The position numbers were made by a program, and so were the translations under genes. Below, piece after piece: positions 5,210 through 6,924 of a DNA stretch of 6,924 nt (position 1 is the stretch's first letter; every line of letters starts with the position of its first letter). Location: the NCBI GenBank assembly GCA_947462515.1, contig CANHPJ010000095.1, forward strand, positions 1-6,924, read 5' to 3'. The notes beneath the pieces are model-generated. The model worked only from the letters and a program-made list of their open reading frames with translations, was not told the DNA's origin and made no database searches. The stretch is from Bacteroidota bacterium. GTDB lineage: Bacteria; Bacteroidota; Bacteroidia; JACCXN01.

Positions 5210-6924
5210 ATGAAACAAACTAATCGATTTATACTAACATTCATAATTTTAATTTCCTCTTTTTCCTTTTTATCGGCTCAAATTTTTAAACCCGTTAAAT
5301 GGGATTATGCCATTAAAAAGTTGGATGAAAATCAGGCAGAGCTAATTTTCAAGGCCAAAATAGAGAAAGGATGGCACTTATACTCTCAGTTTTTACCCAG
5401 CGACCAGGGACCGGTTTCTACCACTTTTAATTTTGAGAAAAGTAAGAATTACGAATTAATTGGTAAAGTCAAGGAAGGAACTCCGATAAAAGAATATGAC
5501 CCTAATTTTGAAATGGAGTTAAGCTATTTTAAAGATCAGGTTTCATTTCGTCAAAAGCTTAAAGTTATTTCTGCAACTGATTTTGAGATAAAGGCTTATG
5601 TTAATTTTATGGTTTGTAATGAACAACGTTGCCTGCCACCTGAAGATGTCAACTTTTCATTTAAATTAGAAGGTGTTAAAAATACAGAAAATAAAGTTGA
5701 AACCGACAATGAGTCTCAAGCCAATATTATTTCCGAAGAAAAAGTTTCTGACAGTGCAGATGGATCAAATATAGATACCACTGCGATAATCACATCAGCC
5801 AATCAGCCAGATATAATAATCGATAATGACACGCAGGATAAAAACAAAACGTTATGGGCTATTTTCATAGGTGGATTTTTGTCCGGACTTATCGCACTTT
5901 TAACACCTTGCGTATTTCCTATGATTCCCATGACAGTGAGCTTTTTTACCAAACAGAGTCAAACTAGAGCCAAGGGAATTAGCAATGCTTTAATTTATGG
6001 CTTTTCAATTATCGCCATTTATGTTTCTCTGGGATTTATAGTGCCTCGGATAATAGGCCCTGATGGATTAAATGCCATGTCGGCGAATCCCTGGTTCAAT
6101 CTTTTCTTTTTCTTGATGTTGATATTTTTTGCCGCTTCATTCTTGGGTGCCTTTGAAATTACTCTACCAAGCAAATGGGTTAACAAGGCTGATTCTGCCT
6201 CTGATAAGGGAGGATTAGTCGGCATATTTTTTATGGCATTTACACTTTCATTGGTTTCATTTTCTTGTACCGGCCCAATAGTAGGAACCCTTTTGGTAGA
6301 AGCTTTTCATGGCGGTGTATTAGGCCCTTTAGCGGGCATGACAGGTTTTTCTTTGGCATTAGCCTTGCCCTTTGGATTATTTGCTGCCTTTCCGGGCTGG
6401 ATGAATTCTTTGCCTAAGTCGGGTGGTTGGTTAAACTCTGTTAAAGTCGTTTTGGGTCTTTTGGAATTAGCACTCGCTCTAAAATTTTTATCAAATGCCG
6501 ATTTTGTTTGGGAATGGCATATCATTACAAGAGAAATATTTATAGCATTTTGGATAGTAATTTTCTCATTAATAGGTTTTTATCTTTTGGGTAAACTTTA
6601 TTTTTCACACGATTCCCCAATAAAATATATTTCGGTGCCTCGTATATTTCTCGCCGTTTTGTCATTCACCTTTGTAATGTATTTAATACCCGGCATGTGG
6701 GGTGCGCCCTTGAAATTAATCAGTGCTTTTCCACCTCCCGATTTCTACAGCGAAGGTTGGAAAATTGGCAGTGAAGCTGCCCTTACTTCAAAAGTGGATG
6801 AGGCTGCCCTTACTGCCGGTGCCGACCCCGATCATTGCCCGCATGGCCTGTCTTGTTTTCACGATTACAACAAAGCCCTTGGCTATGCCAAAAAGGTTAA
6901 TAAACCTATTATGCTTGACTTTAC
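5210..6924 (+). CDS. dsbD: Thiol:disulfide interchange protein DsbD family (membrane reductant transporter), 3' partial
   Basis: DsbD moves electrons from cytoplasmic thioredoxin across the inner membrane to periplasmic disulfide reductases and cytochrome c maturation. The window holds 571 complete codons; the gene runs off the end. Residues 1-23 are a Sec signal peptide (KQTNR, hydrophobic core, LSAQ). The periplasmic N-terminal domain (about 25-155) carries the redox pair C136 and C141 in VCNEQRCLPPED. An acidic, low-complexity linker (about 157-214) follows. The membrane domain (about 215-510) has eight likely helices, with the transporting cysteines C234 (LTPCVFPMIP) and C353 (SFSCTGPIVG). 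A linker then leads to NKPIMLDF, the first strand of the C-terminal thioredoxin domain; its CxxC would come just past the window. ATG 5210 is chosen because it directly precedes the signal peptide. Odd points are an extra Cys pair (C543, C549) and a small internal repeat in the last linker. Confidence 0.94.
   Translation, partial: MKQTNRFILTFIILISSFSFLSAQIFKPVKWDYAIKKLDENQAELIFKAKIEKGWHLYSQFLPSDQGPVSTTFNFEKSKNYELIGKVKEGTPIKEYDPNFEMELSYFKDQVSFRQKLKVISATDFEIKAYVNFMVCNEQRCLPPEDVNFSFKLEGVKNTENKVETDNESQANIISEEKVSDSADGSNIDTTAIITSANQPDIIIDNDTQDKNKTLWAIFIGGFLSGLIALLTPCVFPMIPMTVSFFTKQSQTRAKGISNALIYGFSIIAIYVSLGFIVPRIIGPDGLNAMSANPWFNLFFFLMLIFFAASFLGAFEITLPSKWVNKADSASDKGGLVGIFFMAFTLSLVSFSCTGPIVGTLLVEAFHGGVLGPLAGMTGFSLALALPFGLFAAFPGWMNSLPKSGGWLNSVKVVLGLLELALALKFLSNADFVWEWHIITREIFIAFWIVIFSLIGFYLLGKLYFSHDSPIKYISVPRIFLAVLSFTFVMYLIPGMWGAPLKLISAFPPPDFYSEGWKIGSEAALTSKVDEAALTAGADPDHCPHGLSCFHDYNKALGYAKKVNKPIMLDF
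6773..6814 (+). repeat. Short direct repeat within dsbD
   Basis: Two 15-base copies, 6773-6787 and 6800-6814, differ at one base and start 27 bases apart. They encode two EAALT segments nine residues apart in the linker before the thioredoxin domain. This looks like a small in-frame duplication. Confidence 0.6.

Noticed and set aside
6019..6525. Minus-strand open frames inside dsbD
   Set aside because: They are antisense shadows of the DsbD membrane domain, which has clear family motifs in the plus frame.
1..6924. A shared sulfur/thiol role joining cysN, the FIST operon and dsbD
   Set aside because: They are on different strands in separate transcription units with nothing in the sequence linking them; adjacency alone is too weak.
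1..6924. Mobile element, CRISPR array or phage remnant
   Set aside because: No transposase or integrase motif, no regularly spaced repeats and no obvious composition break were seen.

Overview
The window looks like a chromosomal segment of a low-GC member of the Bacteroidota. Four things point there: the AT-rich composition, the lack of Shine-Dalgarno sequences before the starts, candidate promoters of the TAnnTTTG type, and gene families typical of that phylum (a long DsbD with an N-terminal periplasmic domain, a DUF6495-like protein, and a CysN without a fused APS kinase). I see no insertion sequence, CRISPR array, tRNA or rRNA.

Layout: (1) 1-1221 (+) is the 3' part of cysN, the GTPase subunit of ATP sulfurylase; its start lies outside the window. 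(2) 1263-4406 (-) is a tightly packed three-gene operon, transcribed in the order FIST-domain sensory protein, soluble PAS/HisKA_2 histidine kinase, single-domain response regulator. The first two genes share an ATGA stop/start and the second and third overlap by 26 bp. (3) 4560-5030 (-) is a small DUF6495-like protein of unknown function, separated from the FIST operon by about 150 bp with a hairpin and a candidate promoter. (4) 5031-5209 is a divergent, very AT-rich intergenic region with nested inverted repeats and candidate promoters in both directions. (5) 5210-6924 (+) is the 5' part of a dsbD-type gene for a thiol:disulfide transporter, cut off just as its C-terminal thioredoxin domain begins.

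How they work together: the central operon is the main interest. A stand-alone FIST protein encoded directly before a cytoplasmic kinase resembles the NosP/NahK arrangement known from proteobacteria, where the FIST protein (NosP) is a heme-based nitric oxide sensor that controls its partner kinase. By analogy, the FIST protein here would bind a cytoplasmic ligand and regulate the kinase, which would phosphorylate Asp55 of the response regulator. That regulator has no output domain, so the downstream target is not encoded in this window. The ligand is inferred, not shown. cysN (sulfate activation) and dsbD (periplasmic reductant supply) are flanking housekeeping-type genes without an evident functional tie to the operon.
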